DNA of 64,000 bases, taken from positions 680,965 to 744,964 of the forward strand of contig NZ_JARPUQ010000001.1 in assembly GCF_029537735.1 (NCBI RefSeq), in the 5' to 3' direction. The position numbers were made by a program, and so were the translations under genes. The notes beneath the pieces are model-generated. The model had not been told where the DNA came from. It made no database searches and saw nothing but the letters and a program-made list of their open reading frames with translations. This DNA comes from Robiginitalea aestuariiviva. GTDB lineage: Bacteria; Bacteroidota; Bacteroidia; Flavobacteriales; Flavobacteriaceae. This document shows, in pieces, positions 62,637 to 64,000 of this stretch. Positions within the stretch are counted from its first letter, which is position 1; each line of letters opens with the position of its first letter.

Positions 62637-63638
62637 TTAGGTCATGGCAGCGGCCGCTTTCAGCAAGAGGTCTCGCGTGGCAATGATCCCGGCTTCCTCG
62701 CCCAGGGTATTGCCCTCGTATTCCACGCCGACAAACCCTGTGTACCCCGCATCCTTTACGATTTGCATCATACGCACATAGTCAATCTGGGCCTCGTTCC
62801 CTTCGGCGTCAAAATCGTGGGATTTTGCGCTCACGGCCTTGGCATAGGGCATAAGTTCGGTTACGCCCTGGTAGATGTCGTACATCTCTGCACATCCGGA
62901 GCCATAATCGGCCGGGTCATTCCTGCGGATGCAGAAGTTGCCGAAATCCGGGAGGGTCCCGCAATTGTCCATCCCCACCTGGGCCATAACCGATGCCAGC
63001 ATCTGGGCATTGGAAGACAACCCGCCGTGGTTTTCGACCAGGATGTTAATGTTTTTGTCCGCCGCGTAGGTGGCCAGACGGGTTAGCCCGTCCACAGAAT
63101 TGGGTACCCAGGCCTCAGGGTCATTGCTTCCGGCCAGGTTTACACGGATGGAATGGCACCCCATGGCTGCGGCGGCATCCACCCATTTATGGTGGTTCGC
63201 GACAGCGGCTATGCGAGCTGCCTCATCGGAAGTGGCCAGGTCTCCCTGCCCGTCAATCATAATCAGCAGGTTGGTCATGCCGTGCTTTTCGGCCTCTGCA
63301 TTGCACTTATCCACAAACTCCTGCATGGCCTCCGGGCTGTAACCGGCAGGTTCCAGGGTTCCCCGGTACAACTGGCTTACGTACTCCAGGCCCTCGAAGC
63401 CCCAGGCCTTGGCCTTTTCGGCAAAGGAATAGGGGTCCGCACCTTCGTTAAAGATCATGCGGTGGATGGACCACTGGGCCAGGGACAGTTTGAAAAAGGG
63501 CGCAGCGGCCATTGTGGCAGCGGCTTCTTCCGCTTCCGGAGAAGCGGTTTTGGTCTTGTCTTTACAGGCGGCCATGCCCAGGAGGGAAAACGCCGCTCCG
63601 GCTCGGGCACTTTGGTGGATAAAGGTTCTTCTTTTCAC
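62637..63638 (-). CDS. Exported sugar isomerase/epimerase-like TIM-barrel protein
   Basis: 333 residues. The N-terminus MKRRTFIHQSARAGAAFSLLGMAAC has a twin-arginine motif and a lipobox-like AAC (Cys25), so export by Tat and lipidation are likely. The AP_endonuc_2/hydroxypyruvate-isomerase-like barrel has INILVENHGGLSSN, GTLPDFGNFCIRR, VSAKSHDFDAEGNE and FVGVEYEGNTLGEEAGI as likely metal and substrate segments. It is the first gene of the operon ending at 58541 and divergent from the second GMC gene. An exported isomerase fits keto-sugar chemistry in the periplasm. Confidence 0.9.
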   Translation of the reverse strand: MKRRTFIHQSARAGAAFSLLGMAACKDKTKTASPEAEEAAATMAAAPFFKLSLAQWSIHRMIFNEGADPYSFAEKAKAWGFEGLEYVSQLYRGTLEPAGYSPEAMQEFVDKCNAEAEKHGMTNLLIMIDGQGDLATSDEAARIAAVANHHKWVDAAAAMGCHSIRVNLAGSNDPEAWVPNSVDGLTRLATYAADKNINILVENHGGLSSNAQMLASVMAQVGMDNCGTLPDFGNFCIRRNDPADYGSGCAEMYDIYQGVTELMPYAKAVSAKSHDFDAEGNEAQIDYVRMMQIVKDAGYTGFVGVEYEGNTLGEEAGIIATRDLLLKAAAAMT

Positions 63639-63839
63639 GGTTAGGTGTTGGTTTTACATTTATTTCGGCTAAACCCACGAATTTGACCCGGGAAATCCCG
63701 GGCGCGATAAGGGCTTAGCTTTCATTGCATTATCCTCGGAAAACCCAGCAAAACAGTGCGAATCCAGAGGGTTAGGGATCGTTTAAATGTAGAAAATTAA
63801 TTTAATATTTAATACTTTTAAAAACTAAACAATTTATGG

Positions 63840-64000
63840 ATGAGCAAGTTCTATTACAATGAACCGCAGGAAACCTACGACGCTATTGTGGTGGGAAGCG
63901 GGATCAGTGGAGGCTGGGCGGCCAAGGAGCTCTGTGAGGCAGGGCTGAAAACACTGGTGCTGGAGCGCGGTCGGATGGTAAAACACCGGGAAGACTACCC
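63840..64000 (+). CDS. GMC family oxidoreductase, N-terminal part (cut by window end)
   Basis: 53 codons and 2 bases from the ATG at 63840 to the window end; an ATG at 63836 is out of frame and stops after eight codons. FAD-binding VVGSGISGG and AKELCEAGLKTLVLERGRM agree with the GMC protein at 56090 in 40 of 41 residues, while 20 of those 41 codons differ silently. It is divergent from the TIM-barrel operon, with a very AT-rich stretch at 63785-63835 before it. Confidence 0.9.
   Translation, partial: MSKFYYNEPQETYDAIVVGSGISGGWAAKELCEAGLKTLVLERGRMVKHREDY

Noticed and set aside
1-64000. CRISPR arrays, insertion sequences, prophage, rRNA operon, integrons
   Set aside because: No evenly spaced repeats, transposase or integrase frames, phage structural genes or rRNA sequences were found on either strand.

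Overview
The window looks like a chromosomal segment of a marine Flavobacteriaceae bacterium (phylum Bacteroidota). The signs are TonB-dependent receptors with an N-terminal carboxypeptidase-regulatory-like domain, the families DUF3078, DUF2141 and DUF1080, bacteroidete-type promoters (TTG, about 20 bp, TAnnTTTG), Gln- and Cys-following signal peptides (SQQ, GQ, lipoboxes), and no strong Shine-Dalgarno pattern. G+C is high for the family. A genus such as Robiginitalea would fit, but that is inference from general character and not from a search. No rRNA, insertion sequence, prophage or CRISPR array is visible; one tRNA is present.

Layout. 1-3622: end of an MBOAT acyltransferase, a secreted creatininase-like protein, a small secreted protein, and a fatty-acid-hydroxylase/sterol-desaturase protein of AT-richer composition. 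3650-4330: tRNA-like fragment, GIY-YIG protein, terminator, hairpins and tRNA-Asn. 4324-9573: rseP, a SCO copper chaperone, feoA-feoB-small Cys-rich membrane protein (ferrous iron uptake), and DUF423. 9661-17062: plug-domain lipoprotein, tricorn-type protease, two small envelope proteins, S9 peptidase, secreted DinB-like protein. 17091-20924: ZIP transporter and DtxR-family regulator divergent from a TonB receptor, with a DtxR-type dyad between them. 20968-23080: lycopene cyclase and polyprenyl synthase (carotenoid supply; dxs lies further on). 23181-29904: TetR-TolC-MFP-RND efflux operon behind a long palindromic operator. 29955-38064: aspS, ClC protein, cold-shock protein, tadA, dxs, DUF3078, then a hairpin-rich non-coding stretch.

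38065-49780: dGTPase followed by what I read as a phosphate-acquisition locus: TonB receptor plus beta-helix lipoprotein, MORN-like protein (opposite strand), OprO/P-type porin, PiT transporter with a PhoU-like tail, and a convergent Na/Pi cotransporter with a PhoU-like tail. PhoB/PhoP-like 11-bp direct repeats precede the TonB receptor and the porin. The porin leader holds a 16-bp inverted repeat around an intergenic terminator, a candidate small RNA, attenuator or miniature element. 49880-53159: DUF6503-like protein, unknown protein, then the yicC-gmk-nadD operon.

53259-64000: an oxidative sugar locus. It carries two DUF1080 lipoproteins, two TIM-barrel isomerases, a Gfo/Idh/MocA dehydrogenase, two GMC oxidoreductases (the second cut by the window end), two MFS transporters, a DinB protein and an ASCH protein. 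This gene set matches the bacterial 3-keto-glycoside route, in which a sugar is oxidised at C3, the glycosidic bond is cleaved by a DUF1080-type enzyme, and the product is isomerised or reduced back.

The best candidates for something not yet described are the structured leader at 44067-44437 with its Pho-like boxes, the TonB receptor/beta-helix lipoprotein pair beside it, and the composition of the keto-sugar locus.
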